The translations under genes were made by a program, and so were the position numbers. Under the pieces are notes generated by a model. The model worked only from the letters and a program-made list of their open reading frames with translations. It made no database searches and was not told the origin of the DNA. From DATBAX01 sp963723765 (GTDB taxonomy: Bacteria; Acidobacteriota; Terriglobia; Terriglobales; Acidobacteriaceae), in the NCBI GenBank assembly GCA_963723765.1, contig CAVRSD010000002.1:186001-250000 (forward strand): a DNA stretch of 64,000 nt, written 5' to 3'. Positions within the stretch are counted from its first letter, which is position 1; each line of letters starts with the position of its first letter. Positions 53,067-63,608 of the stretch are shown here, one piece after another.

Positions 53067-54094
53067 GGTTTCTTCTTTTCAAAACTGACGATCAGGCCTT
53101 TTGGTCCGACAGCCAGAATTTCCCCGGTTGCGCTCACGCTCAATGCATTGAGATTCAGATCAGAAACTTTCCGAGCGTTTTTTCCCCCGATATCAAGGGT
53201 AAGGGCCGACCCAACCGCCAGCAAACGGGCGTTCTTAGGATCGAACGCCACCGCTGAAAAAAATGCCTGCGGCGAAACTTTGGACAGCTTCCAGGTAAGG
53301 CCTCCGTCGTCAGTGAAGGCAAGATTAGGACCGTCCTGTTTGGGTTGTTTGTAGTCACCGCCGGCGATCACTCCATGCCTAGCGTCGCGAAAAGCGATCG
53401 AGAAAATGCCGGAAGAGTCGTTGCCATGCACAATCGGCGTATCTGCAACCCTCCAGGATTTTCCGTTATCCGCAGAACGAAATACGCGCGCGACTTTCCC
53501 GCCGGTGGCAAACCAAACGTTGCTGTTTCCCTCGACGGTGATGCAGGTCCCACTGGCGGCAAAGGCGCCTTCGCCTTCGATCGCAGGTGGAAGTGCTTGG
53601 GGCGGAACCGGTATCCAATTCTTGCCACCGTCCTGAGTCGTGATCAGCTCAAACTTGCCATCCACGGGATCGCCGACGGCAATGCCGTGATCATGGTCCC
53701 AGAAATCCATACAATCGAAGAAGCCTTTGGGATCTCGGTTGGTGAATTGCAACACCCAATTCTTGCCACCATCGGCAGTTTTGTATATTCGCGATAACTC
53801 TCCGGGCCCGGCGCTTAGCAAATAAGCGAGGTCGGCACTAAAGGCGGCCACATCGCGAAAGTCGAGCGCCTCGGCACCCGGAACCTGCGCGATTTGCCAG
53901 TTCCCTTCCCCATGATCTTCGTGCAGATGAGTATTCCGCAGATAAGTGCCATGCGTGCCGCTCACCCAGGCAACCTGATCGGAAACTATCGCGACGCCTC
54001 GAAAATTTTCACTGGTATTGCTTTTCTGGATGGCATAGTCCTGCGCAAAAAGTGGGCTAACCAATAAGACGACGAGAGAGTAGAGAATGCGCAT
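53063..54094 (-). CDS. Exported YCF48/BNR-repeat beta-propeller protein, intact copy
   Basis: 343 residues. Signal peptide MRILYSLVVLLVSPLFA. Asp-box motifs (KTADGGKNW, TTQDGGKNW, RSADNGKSW, TDDGGLTW) and FDCMDFWDHDHGIAVGDPVDG mark the same fold as the gene at 16193-17273; the shared order FYDC/FFDC...FW, GTC, ATGG, IVSS/IVHG, FRDA...GGGD shows they are paralogues. It follows murC by 12 bases, so it is probably read through from the dcw operon. Role unknown. Confidence 0.85.
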   Translation of the reverse strand: MRILYSLVVLLVSPLFAQDYAIQKSNTSENFRGVAIVSDQVAWVSGTHGTYLRNTHLHEDHGEGNWQIAQVPGAEALDFRDVAAFSADLAYLLSAGPGELSRIYKTADGGKNWVLQFTNRDPKGFFDCMDFWDHDHGIAVGDPVDGKFELITTQDGGKNWIPVPPQALPPAIEGEGAFAASGTCITVEGNSNVWFATGGKVARVFRSADNGKSWRVADTPIVHGNDSSGIFSIAFRDARHGVIAGGDYKQPKQDGPNLAFTDDGGLTWKLSKVSPQAFFSAVAFDPKNARLLAVGSALTLDIGGKNARKVSDLNLNALSVSATGEILAVGPKGLIVSFEKKKP

Positions 54095-54106
54095 GCAGAA
54101 AGATTT

Positions 54107-55507
<1,401 letters not shown>

Positions 55508-55519
55508 AAGTCAACTTCT

Positions 55520-55592
55520 GGCCGCGGATTTACGCGGATAAACGCAGATCAGCAAAACCAAACCTGTGAAGATCAGCGCAAATCCGTGGCTA
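55520..55592. repeat. Inverted repeat, family E, abutting the murG stop
   Basis: GGCCGCGGATTTACGCGGAT...GCAGATCAGC pairs with GATCAGCGCAAATCCGTGGC. The right arm runs into the murG stop codon (TAG at 55590-55592). Confidence 0.75.
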
Positions 55593-56666
55593 GGTTTTAG
55601 TTCCCGCCAACCCCGCAGCCATCACCGCAATATCCCGCGCGGCATTCGGATGCGCCAGTTTCTGTGCGGCCTCGTGCATTTTTTCCAGTCGGATTCGATC
55701 TCTTAACAACGAACTCACCGTCTCCACCAGGCTCTCGGGACTCAACTTTGATTCTTCCAGCATCACCGCAGCACCTGCTCGCTCCAGAGCCTCAGCATTC
55801 CGCTTCTGATGATCGTCGGCAGCCCGAGGAAACGGCACAAGAACCGCCGGTTTTCCGGCCGCAGTGAGTTCCGCCACAGTGCTCGCGCCCGAGCGGCACA
55901 AAATTAAATCAGCGCGAGCGAAAAAACCTCGGCATGTCATCCATAAAGCGATACGCCTCGGCCGATCCGCTCAAATTCTTGTACGCAGCTTGCGCGTCAT
56001 TATAGTCACGTTCCCCAGTCTGATGAATGATATGAATGCCGGGAACCCGCGCTTGTAGCGCTTTTGCCGACTCAATCACCACCTGGTTGATGGCGTGTGC
56101 GCCCTGGCTTCCTCCAAAGATTAGCAGTCCCGGCCCCGCATTTCCGGCGGCTTGGTTCGCAATCTCGAAAAATGCCTGGCGGACGGGAACACCCGTGACC
56201 TTGGCATTGCGAAAATATTTTGCCGTCTCGTCAAAATGTACACCGCAGCCGCAGAAACATAACGCGCAACCATGCGATTGGCAAATCCCGGCACATAGTT
56301 TGGCTCGAAAGCCAAAGTTGGGATGCGTTGCAGGATCGCGGCCAGCATCGCCGGGCCAGAAGCGTATCCGCCGACACCAATCACGACATCGGCACGAAAC
56401 TCGGACAGAATCCTTCGCGAATGCCAAACCGCCCGCGGCAGATCAACGAAAGTTTTCAGGCGAGTCGCAAGGCTGACTTTGTTTAGCGCCCCCACCTGAA
56501 TTAACTGCAAGGGAAATCCAGCGGCTGGAACCAAGCGGTTCTCGATGCCGCGGGCAGTCCCGATGAACAGCACCTCGGCACCGTATTGCTTCTGGAGTTC
56601 CTGGGCGATAGCGATAGCAGGGATCACATGCCCACCCGTGCCGCCCCCCGCCAGAATAGCTCGCAT
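55590..56666 (-). CDS. murG: UDP-GlcNAc transferase to lipid I (MurG), two frameshifts
   Basis: Makes lipid II at the inner face of the membrane. The N-terminal frame has MRAILAGGGTGGHVIPAIAI (G-loop) and VIGVGGYASGPAML; a second frame has HFDETAKYFRNAKVTGVPVRQ, LIFGGSQGAHAIN and FMDDMPRFF; a third has ADLILCRSGASTVAELTAAGKPAVLVPFP, the UDP-GlcNAc site. The second break is at the six-base T run (minus; A6 at 55921-55926): with five T the reading MPRFFARADL is restored. The first break is near 56250. About 358 residues when joined. Essential, so errors are the likeliest cause. Confidence 0.9.
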
Positions 56667-56729
56667 GCTGTGACTATAAACCGGAACGTGGATCGTAACG
56701 CAGGGATGGGTTAACGCTCTGGCTGCGCA

Positions 56730-57821
56730 TCATTCAGCGTGCTTGGTAACGTTGAGCAGCACGCCTACGCAAGCCAGCGTCATAAATAAAGACGAGCCGC
56801 CATAAGAAATGAAGGGTAACGGGATGCCTTTTGTCGGCATCAGCCCCAGTACCACGCTGATATTGATGAAAGCCTGCACTACCACCATGCTAGTAATTCC
56901 TACGGCCAGGAAGCGTCCAAAATTGTCCTGGGTCCGAATAGCTGTGCGGATGCCCCTGAAAAGAAAAATGGCGAACAACGTAACAATGATGACCGCGCCC
57001 ACCAGTCCCAGTTCTTCTGAGATCACCGAGAAGATAAAATCCGTATGTGGCTCCGGCAGATAAAAGAGCTTCTGCTTCCCTTCCATCAATCCCGTCCCGG
57101 TCAGGCCGCCCGTACTCACTGCAATCAGCGATTGAATAATGTGGAAGCCGCGGCCCTGGGGATCCGAATAAGGATCTAGAAAAGCAAGGATGCGGTCTCT
57201 TCTGTATGCCACATGAAAGATCAAAAAGTAGAGCGGCAGGACTGAGGCTAGAAGCGCATAGCCAAAATAACGTGGCTTCAGGCCAGCTACAAACAACACG
57301 CAAGCTGTGATGGCGGCGCAAGCGATCGCCGTCCCGAGATCAGGTTGAAATACGATCAAGCCAATAAATACCAGCGTGGGCAGAATGGCCGGCAACAGCG
57401 TGTTCCGCCAATCGTCCATATGCTTGGTACGACTTTCCAGGAAAAACGCGAGAAATAATATAAGCGCGGGCTTGGCCATTTCGGAAGGCTGAAAGGAAAA
57501 CCCAGCGAAATGCATCCAACGGTGCGTGTTGTGCGCACGGTCGAGCAGGAATACCGAGATCAGCATCAGCGTAGTCACGCCAAGCAACGAGAAAACCACA
57601 GCCGGATGCTTCAAGCGGCGATAGTCAATCTTCATCGCCACGACCAGCGCCAGAATTCCAGCCGTCGCCCATTCCAACTGCTTGAAGAAGAAGTAGTATC
57701 CCGACCCGTAGCGTTCCTTGGCCATTACGGCTGAGGCGCTGAAGACCATCACCACCCCCACAAACACCAGGAGCATGGTCACGGTAAACAACCAGCGATC
57801 GACGCTAACGCGCTTGGCCAT
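56730..57821 (-). CDS. ftsW: Peptidoglycan polymerase FtsW (SEDS family)
   Basis: 363 residues with ten membrane helices. Family signatures are WLFTVTMLLVFVGVVMVFSASAVMA at the start, GFSFQPSEMAKPALILFLAFFLE, FQPDLGTAIACAAI, and near the C terminus GLMPTKGIPLPFISYGGSSL. It polymerises lipid II at the septum with the cognate class B PBP. Its place in dcw between murD and murG argues for FtsW rather than RodA. Confidence 0.95.
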   Translation of the reverse strand: MAKRVSVDRWLFTVTMLLVFVGVVMVFSASAVMAKERYGSGYYFFFKQLEWATAGILALVVAMKIDYRRLKHPAVVFSLLGVTTLMLISVFLLDRAHNTHRWMHFAGFSFQPSEMAKPALILFLAFFLESRTKHMDDWRNTLLPAILPTLVFIGLIVFQPDLGTAIACAAITACVLFVAGLKPRYFGYALLASVLPLYFLIFHVAYRRDRILAFLDPYSDPQGRGFHIIQSLIAVSTGGLTGTGLMEGKQKLFYLPEPHTDFIFSVISEELGLVGAVIIVTLFAIFLFRGIRTAIRTQDNFGRFLAVGITSMVVVQAFINISVVLGLMPTKGIPLPFISYGGSSLFMTLACVGVLLNVTKHAE

Positions 57822-57892
57822 GGAAGGTATTCATTTCACCACGGACACGCGGACATGCGAAGGAGATTTGCCTGTGGACGGCTGAGGAAAGA

Positions 57893-59287
57893 TTACTCCC
57901 GTGGTTCAGGGACGGACGCCGCAGTGGATAATTCTTTTACCACTTCCTTGAAAACTCTCCCCCGCTGCTCGTAATTCTTGAATTGGTCAAAACTCGCACA
58001 TGCTGGAGCCAGCAGCACAATGTCGCCTGCCCGGGCGTCGACTGCGGCTCGTTTGATCGCGGTGTCGAGAGTTTCAGCATGGACAATCTTCGTGGCCCCT
58101 TGAATTTGCGACCCAATTTTAGCCGCCGCCGTGCCAATCGTATAGACAGTCTTGACCCGTTGCCGCAATAAATTGTTGAGCACCGAGTAGTCACTGCCTT
58201 TGTCTTTACCGCCAAGAATGAGATGGATGTTGGCTGGAAACGACTCGATCGCCTTAATGGTCGCGTCTACATTCGTCGCCTTCGAATCGTTGTAGTACTC
58301 AACGCCGCGAATCGTCGCTACATACTCCAGCCTGTGCTCTACCGCTTTGAAGTTGCGAATTGTTTGACGGATCACCTCGGGCGAACCATCCATGAGCGAT
58401 CCAACGCATACCGCAGCCAAAACATTTTCTACGTTATGCGCGCCTTTTAGTGGAATCTCGGAGACCAGGATGATCTCGCGCTGCCCCTTGGCTTGCCCAG
58501 AAGAAGCGCCGCGAAAGAAAATTCGTCCATCGCGCGTGTATGCCCCCTGTTTTACCTCTTTCGACCGGCTAAACCAGAAAACCTGTGCCCGAGTGCGACT
58601 GGCAAGGCTTTCGCAAGTTGGGTCATCAGCATTCAAGACAGCAAAATCATCTGCCTGTTGGTTTTCAAAGATACGCGCCTTAGCATCCACATAAGCAGCA
58701 AAGGTACGATGCCGATCCAAATGGTCGGGAGTGACATTGAGCACCACCGCAATCTTAGGGCGAAATGTTTGGATGGTTTCAAGTTGAAAGCTGGAAACTT
58801 CCAGTACCGCGACGGTTTTTTCCGTCGCATTTTCGACCAGGGAAATAGCAGGAGTCCCGATATTGCCGCCGACCACTGCGGAATGTCCCCCAGCCGTGAT
58901 AATCTCTCCAGCCAATGTCGTCGTGGTGGTCTTGCCGTTCGAACCGGTGATCGCGATAATCGCGCCTGGGAAGAACCGCGCTGCCAGCTCGATTTCACCG
59001 ATCACAGTTTCACCGAGAGCGCGGGCCTGCACGAGCGGCGGAGCATCCACAGGCACACCGGGACTGACCACGATCAAATCTTGCCCTTGAAACGTGCGTT
59101 CGCCGTGTCGGCCAGTTTCGACCGTGACGCCGTGGTCCAGCAGTGTAGGAATTTCGTCGCCAAACTGCTCTTGAGGCTTGGAGTCTGACACGGTAACGCG
59201 TGCACCTCGAGCCTTCAGGAAAAGTGCGGAAGCCACACCGGACTTACCGAGGCCAACCACCAGCACGCGTTTGTTGTTCAGATCCAC
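57893..59287 (-). CDS. murD: UDP-N-acetylmuramoylalanine-D-glutamate ligase
   Basis: 464 residues; adds D-glutamate in the cytoplasm. Rossmann start MDLNNKRVLVVGLGKSGVAS, ATP loop ITGSNGKTTTTT at about 113-124, central motifs NVTPDHLDRH and YNDSKATNVDA, and LAPACASFDQFKNYEQRG near the end. GTG start. A repeat of inverted design fills the 118 bases between it and mraY. Confidence 0.95.
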   Translation of the reverse strand: MDLNNKRVLVVGLGKSGVASALFLKARGARVTVSDSKPQEQFGDEIPTLLDHGVTVETGRHGERTFQGQDLIVVSPGVPVDAPPLVQARALGETVIGEIELAARFFPGAIIAITGSNGKTTTTTLAGEIITAGGHSAVVGGNIGTPAISLVENATEKTVAVLEVSSFQLETIQTFRPKIAVVLNVTPDHLDRHRTFAAYVDAKARIFENQQADDFAVLNADDPTCESLASRTRAQVFWFSRSKEVKQGAYTRDGRIFFRGASSGQAKGQREIILVSEIPLKGAHNVENVLAAVCVGSLMDGSPEVIRQTIRNFKAVEHRLEYVATIRGVEYYNDSKATNVDATIKAIESFPANIHLILGGKDKGSDYSVLNNLLRQRVKTVYTIGTAAAKIGSQIQGATKIVHAETLDTAIKRAAVDARAGDIVLLAPACASFDQFKNYEQRGRVFKEVVKELSTAASVPEPRE

Positions 59288-59300
59288 AGAAGCCTATTTC

Positions 59301-59398
59301 ATCACGGAGGCACAGAGACACGGAGAAAACAAGAACAAAGGACATATTTCCGATTCGTTTAAGTCGGAGAGTTAAGAATTTCTCCGTGCCTCGGTGGT
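59301..59398. repeat. Inverted repeat, family F
   Basis: ATCACGGAGGCACAGAGACACGGAGAAA (59301-59328) and TTTCTCCGTGCC/TCGGTGGT (59379-59398) are terminal arms in opposite orientation around about 50 unrelated bases. It fills the mraY-murD gap. Confidence 0.8.
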
Positions 59399-59405
59399 AA
59401 AAATC

Positions 59406-60539
59406 CTATCTCAATTTCAATGTAGTCAGCGCGAACAGAGCAAATATGAGAGACGCAATCCAGAAACGTACAATAATTTTCGATTCCGACCATCCCAGCA
59501 ATTCAAAATGATGGTGCAGTGGCGCCATCTTGAAAATGCGTTTCTTGCGCAGCTTGTACGATCCCACCTGCAGGATCACCGACAAAGCCTCGATTACGAA
59601 CACGCCTCCAATAAACGGCAACAGCAGTTCCTGCTTGATCATGACCGCCACGGTGCCAATTGCGCCACCCAACGCCAGCGATCCCACATCCCCCATGAAC
59701 ACTTCTGCGGGATGCGCGTTATACCATAGGAAGCCGATCGAGGCTCCGACCATGGATCCGCAAAAAATTGTCAGCTCGCCTACCTGCGGCATGCGTGGCA
59801 AATCGAGATAAGCTGCGAACGTGGCGTGCCCACTAACGTAAGTCAGCACAGTCAGCCCACCGGCAGCAATCACGGTACAGCCGATGGCCAGTCCGTCCAG
59901 CCCGTCAGTTAGATTAACCGCATTGCTCGAACCGACGATCACCACTCCCACAAACACAATAAACGGGATAAATGCCAACGGCCAAAGCGTGGGATTATGT
60001 ACCAAACTCTCGATGACCAGGTCCGGATGCAGTTGCTTGAAAAACGGCACCAGCAGCCGGGTCGAATAGAGGCCGCGGGTCTGCATGGCGATCAGCGCCA
60101 CTGCAATCACAACGCTGGACGCAATCTGCAACCCTATCTTGGCCTTCCCGGTCAGGCCCAAATTTCTGCGCCGCACCACCTTTATATAGTCGTCCGCGAA
60201 ACCGATCGCGGCGAACGCACAAGTGGAAAAAATTCCAATCCACACAAAGCGATTGCTCAGGTCCGCCCACAACAAAGTCGGCACCACAATGGAGATCGCA
60301 ATCAGCAGGCCGCCCATGGTGGGCGTGCCCGCTTTTTTCTGATGGGCTTTCGGACCTTCTTCGCGAATGAATTGTCCGATCTGAAATTCGCGCAGACGAT
60401 TGATGACCAGCGGCCCGATAATCAATCCGGTAAAAAGCGCAGTCAGGCTGGCAAACGCAGTCCGGAACGTAAGGTAGCGAAAGATGCGGAACGGCGGAAA
60501 ATAGTGGAACAGCTTGACGTACAGCAGCCAATAAAGCAA
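59406..60539 (-). CDS. mraY: Phospho-MurNAc-pentapeptide transferase
   Basis: 377 residues, ten membrane helices; moves phospho-MurNAc-pentapeptide to undecaprenyl phosphate to make lipid I. The start is a TTG, with GGAGG just before it, giving the usual N terminus LYWLLYVKLFHYFPPF. Catalytic aspartates are in GFADDYIKV (116-117) and VNLTDGLDGLA; the metal/uridine site is APLHHHFELLGW near the end. It follows murF by 25 bases. Confidence 0.95.
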   Translation of the reverse strand: MLYWLLYVKLFHYFPPFRIFRYLTFRTAFASLTALFTGLIIGPLVINRLREFQIGQFIREEGPKAHQKKAGTPTMGGLLIAISIVVPTLLWADLSNRFVWIGIFSTCAFAAIGFADDYIKVVRRRNLGLTGKAKIGLQIASSVVIAVALIAMQTRGLYSTRLLVPFFKQLHPDLVIESLVHNPTLWPLAFIPFIVFVGVVIVGSSNAVNLTDGLDGLAIGCTVIAAGGLTVLTYVSGHATFAAYLDLPRMPQVGELTIFCGSMVGASIGFLWYNAHPAEVFMGDVGSLALGGAIGTVAVMIKQELLLPFIGGVFVIEALSVILQVGSYKLRKKRIFKMAPLHHHFELLGWSESKIIVRFWIASLIFALFALTTLKLR

Positions 60540-60564
60540 TCAGCCTCCGTGCCGACTTTATTTT

Positions 60565-61951
60565 TTATCGACGTCCACCCGCCGCGCCGGACACCTTCGA
60601 CTTCCATGTTTCAAGGGCTCGTTCTAACTTTACCCCGCGCGATCCCTTTAGCAGTACAACATCGCCGTCGCGGGTCTCTCGCACCAAGCACTCCCCTGCT
60701 TCTTCCGGCGTCGACACAAAAATCGCCCGCATTCCCGATTGAACCGCCGCTTCCACCATGGGCCGGGCAAGTCCGCGAACTCCTAATAACAGGTCAATTT
60801 TCTTTTCCGCCATGTGCTGGCCGGAACGACGATGCATTTCCTCTCCGGCCGGGCCAAGTTCCAGCATCTCTCCTGCCACCACAATTCGTCGCTTCGCCGG
60901 CGTCTTGGCAAGACTGTCCACCATGGCTTCCAGGGCCCTCGGATTGGAATTGTAACAATCGTTGATGACCATAATGTTACCCACTTGGACGACCTGCCCC
61001 CGTTTGTCCGCCGGAGCCAGAGTACCGAGCGCCGCCGCGGCTTCCGCCGGAGTCAGGCCGCGATCCATCGCCACAGCAACCGCCGCCAACGCATTGGAAA
61101 TATTGTGCACGCCGACCAAAGGCAGCACCACCGGCTCACGCTGTCCGTCCATCATCAGGTCGAACGAGGATCCTGCGATGCCAAGCGATCGAATATTTTC
61201 CGCCCGCACGTCAGCCGAGGAATGCAAGCCATACATTATTTTCCTGCCCTTGAAACCCAAACTTCGAGACATATTCATCATCGGCATTCAGCACCGCCGT
61301 TCCATTCGCCGGCAAACATTCAATCAACTCATACTTGGCGCGGGCAATGTCGGCAATGGAATTGAAAAATTCCAGATGCACTGGAGCTACATTCGTAACC
61401 ACGCCGATTTCAGGCTGCGCAATCTTCGCCAGCGCGGCAATCTCCCCCGCGTGCGACATACCCATTTCAATCACCGCCATGTCATGTTCCGGCTCGAGTT
61501 TCAGCAACATGAGCGGCAATCCAAAATGATTATTAAAATTGCCTTCCGATTTGAGCACGCGAAATTTTGTGGAAAGCACATGAGCAATGGCTTCTTTGGT
61601 GGTCGTCTTCCCTGCCGATCCGGTCACGCCAACCAGCGGCTTGGCCCACAATCGCCGCACCGCATTGGCCAAGCTCTGCAACGCGGCCAAAGTGTCATCT
61701 ACCGGAAGTAACCCAGTTTTGGAAGCATAGCGAGCAATCTGATCCTTCCTAACCACAGCCGCCACGGCGCCTCTTCCCAACGCCTGTTCCACGAAGTCGT
61801 GCCCATCCATCCGCTCCCCCTTGACCGCAAAGAAAAGTTCGCCCGGCTGGATGGTGCGCGAGTCAATGGAATATCCCTGCGTCACGGCTTGATCATCGAA
61901 CTCGCCGGTGGCAGAAAGAATTTCCGCAATTCGGGAAAGCGATAGTTTCAT
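60565..61951 (-). CDS. murF: UDP-MurNAc-tripeptide D-Ala-D-Ala ligase (MurF), one frameshift
   Basis: Adds D-Ala-D-Ala. First frame: MKLSLSRIAEILSATGEF, ATP loop GVTGSAGKTTTKEAI at about 108-122, NFNNHFGLPL, MGMSHAGEI and NVAPVHLEFF. Second frame: MYGLHSSADVRAENI, VLPLVGVHNISNALAAVAVA, INDCYNSNPRALEAM and LLKGSRGVKLERAL. They meet near 61237-61245 in an A-rich run; one base corrects it, giving about 462 residues. The ATG overlaps the murE stop as ATGA. Confidence 0.92.
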
Positions 61952-63486
61952 GAATTCTTCCCGGCAGTAGCATGTACAGCCGCACAATCGTATCCCGCTT
62001 CGCGCAATGCCTGGCGAGCAACTTCCACATCGTCGAAAGGAATCGAGCCCTCGCGCAAGACCTGATTTTTTTCATGTCCCTTGCCGGCGAGCAACACTAT
62101 GTCTCCCGGCGCGGCCTCCCCGATGGCGAGGGTAATGGCGGTTTTACGATCGGATTCCATTCTGTATTTTGCGCCCGCGCGCTGCAAACCAACCATCGCA
62201 TCATTGATAATCGCCAGCGGATCTTCACTGCGCGGATTGTCCGAAGTCAGCACCACGAAATCGCTGCCTCGTCCTGCAGCCTCGCCCATCAACGGACGCT
62301 TCGCACGGTCGCGATCCCCGCCGCATCCAAAAACCGTGACCACTCGCCCATTCGGTCCCGCCCGCGTCACAAACTCTCGCGCCAATGCAGTCAGGTTACG
62401 CAGCGCGTCATCGGTGTGAGCGTAATCCACTACGACCGTGAACGGCTGTCCACAATCCACTCGCTCGAAGCGCCCAGGGACGCGCACTAGCGTCCCAATG
62501 CCGTGGGCAATTTCCTCAAATTTGCAACCGCTTGCATAGGCAGCAGTGGCTGCCGCCAGAATGTTGTACACATTCACTCGCCCGATTAGAGGAGAGTAGA
62601 TGGGAATTATTTTCTCTCGAGTTACTAGATCGAACTTCGTACCTTGGGGAGTGATTTCTAACTTTCTGGTGGAAAATTCTCCGTCAGTTAGTCCATAAGT
62701 CAGCAGATCGGCGCTTATCTTGTGGCTGATGTCCGCCAGTTTCAATCCGTACTTGTCGTCGACGTTAATCACAGCAGCATAAGGCGGCAGGGCGCCGTCT
62801 CCACGAAATAACAATTGTTTCGCCGCAAAATATTCCTCCATGGTGAGGTGATAGTCGAGGTGGTCGCGGGTCAAGTTTGTAAATACAGCCACCGCAAAAT
62901 AAATGCCGTATGCTCTATGCTGCGCCAAAGCATGGGACGACACTTCCATCACCGCTTCCGTCGCACCCGCACTCACTGCTTCCGCAAAGATGCGATTCAG
63001 GTCCAGCGATTCCGGCGTGGTATGTGGCGCTGGAAGAATCTTCCCAGCCACGTGATACTCAATCGTGCCGATCAGCGCACTCTTGCGGCCAGCAGCGGCC
63101 AGAATCGCTTCCAGAAGAAACGCAGTCGTACTCTTGCCATTGGTTCCAGTAATTCCGGTAATGGCCAACTTACTGCCAGGTTGCCCGTAGAAGTTGGCCG
63201 CCAGCCGAGCCAGTCCTTTGCGCCCGTGCGAAATTTGCGCCCATGGCACACCTTCTCTAGGTTTTTCGTCGGCGGAATCGGTAACCACCGCGACCGCCCC
63301 GGCGGCGATCGCTTTATCAATGAATTTGTTTCCGTCACTCGACTCGCCCCGGATCGCAACGAACACATCCCCGGGCTTGATCCGGCGGGAATCGTATTCC
63401 AATCCACTGATCTTCGGATTAACGATGTTTGGATTGCCGCTCTGGTTGCGGATTTCCGCGCCATCGAGGAGCTCGAGGAAAGTCAT
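61948..63486 (-). CDS. murE: UDP-MurNAc-dipeptide:meso-diaminopimelate ligase
   Basis: 512 residues; adds the third stem residue. ATP loop GITGTNGKSTTAF at 111-123, UMAGV-type motifs VMEVSSHALAQHR and FTNLTRDHLDYH, and the specificity motif DNPRSEDP that marks meso-diaminopimelate rather than lysine. C-terminal LAGKGHEKNQ is normal. Complete. It follows the PASTA gene with a 122-base gap that contains a repeat and overlaps murF by four bases. Confidence 0.95.
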   Translation of the reverse strand: MTFLELLDGAEIRNQSGNPNIVNPKISGLEYDSRRIKPGDVFVAIRGESSDGNKFIDKAIAAGAVAVVTDSADEKPREGVPWAQISHGRKGLARLAANFYGQPGSKLAITGITGTNGKSTTAFLLEAILAAAGRKSALIGTIEYHVAGKILPAPHTTPESLDLNRIFAEAVSAGATEAVMEVSSHALAQHRAYGIYFAVAVFTNLTRDHLDYHLTMEEYFAAKQLLFRGDGALPPYAAVINVDDKYGLKLADISHKISADLLTYGLTDGEFSTRKLEITPQGTKFDLVTREKIIPIYSPLIGRVNVYNILAAATAAYASGCKFEEIAHGIGTLVRVPGRFERVDCGQPFTVVVDYAHTDDALRNLTALAREFVTRAGPNGRVVTVFGCGGDRDRAKRPLMGEAAGRGSDFVVLTSDNPRSEDPLAIINDAMVGLQRAGAKYRMESDRKTAITLAIGEAAPGDIVLLAGKGHEKNQVLREGSIPFDDVEVARQALREAGYDCAAVHATAGKNS

Positions 63487-63533
63487 TGAATTGGATTATA
63501 GGACACTGGGAGATATTCCAGATTTGTGATTCT

Positions 63534-63593
63534 GGATTTCAGATTGAGTAGCCACAGATTTCAATCTGCAATCTGAAATCTCCAATCTGAAAT
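63534..63593. repeat. Inverted repeat, family G
   Basis: GGATTTCAGATTGAG (63534-63548) pairs with CAATCTGAAATC and a second CAATCTGAAAT (63568-63593). It lies in the gap between the PASTA gene and murE. Confidence 0.7.
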
Positions 63594-63608
63594 GGCGCTG
63601 AGAAACAT

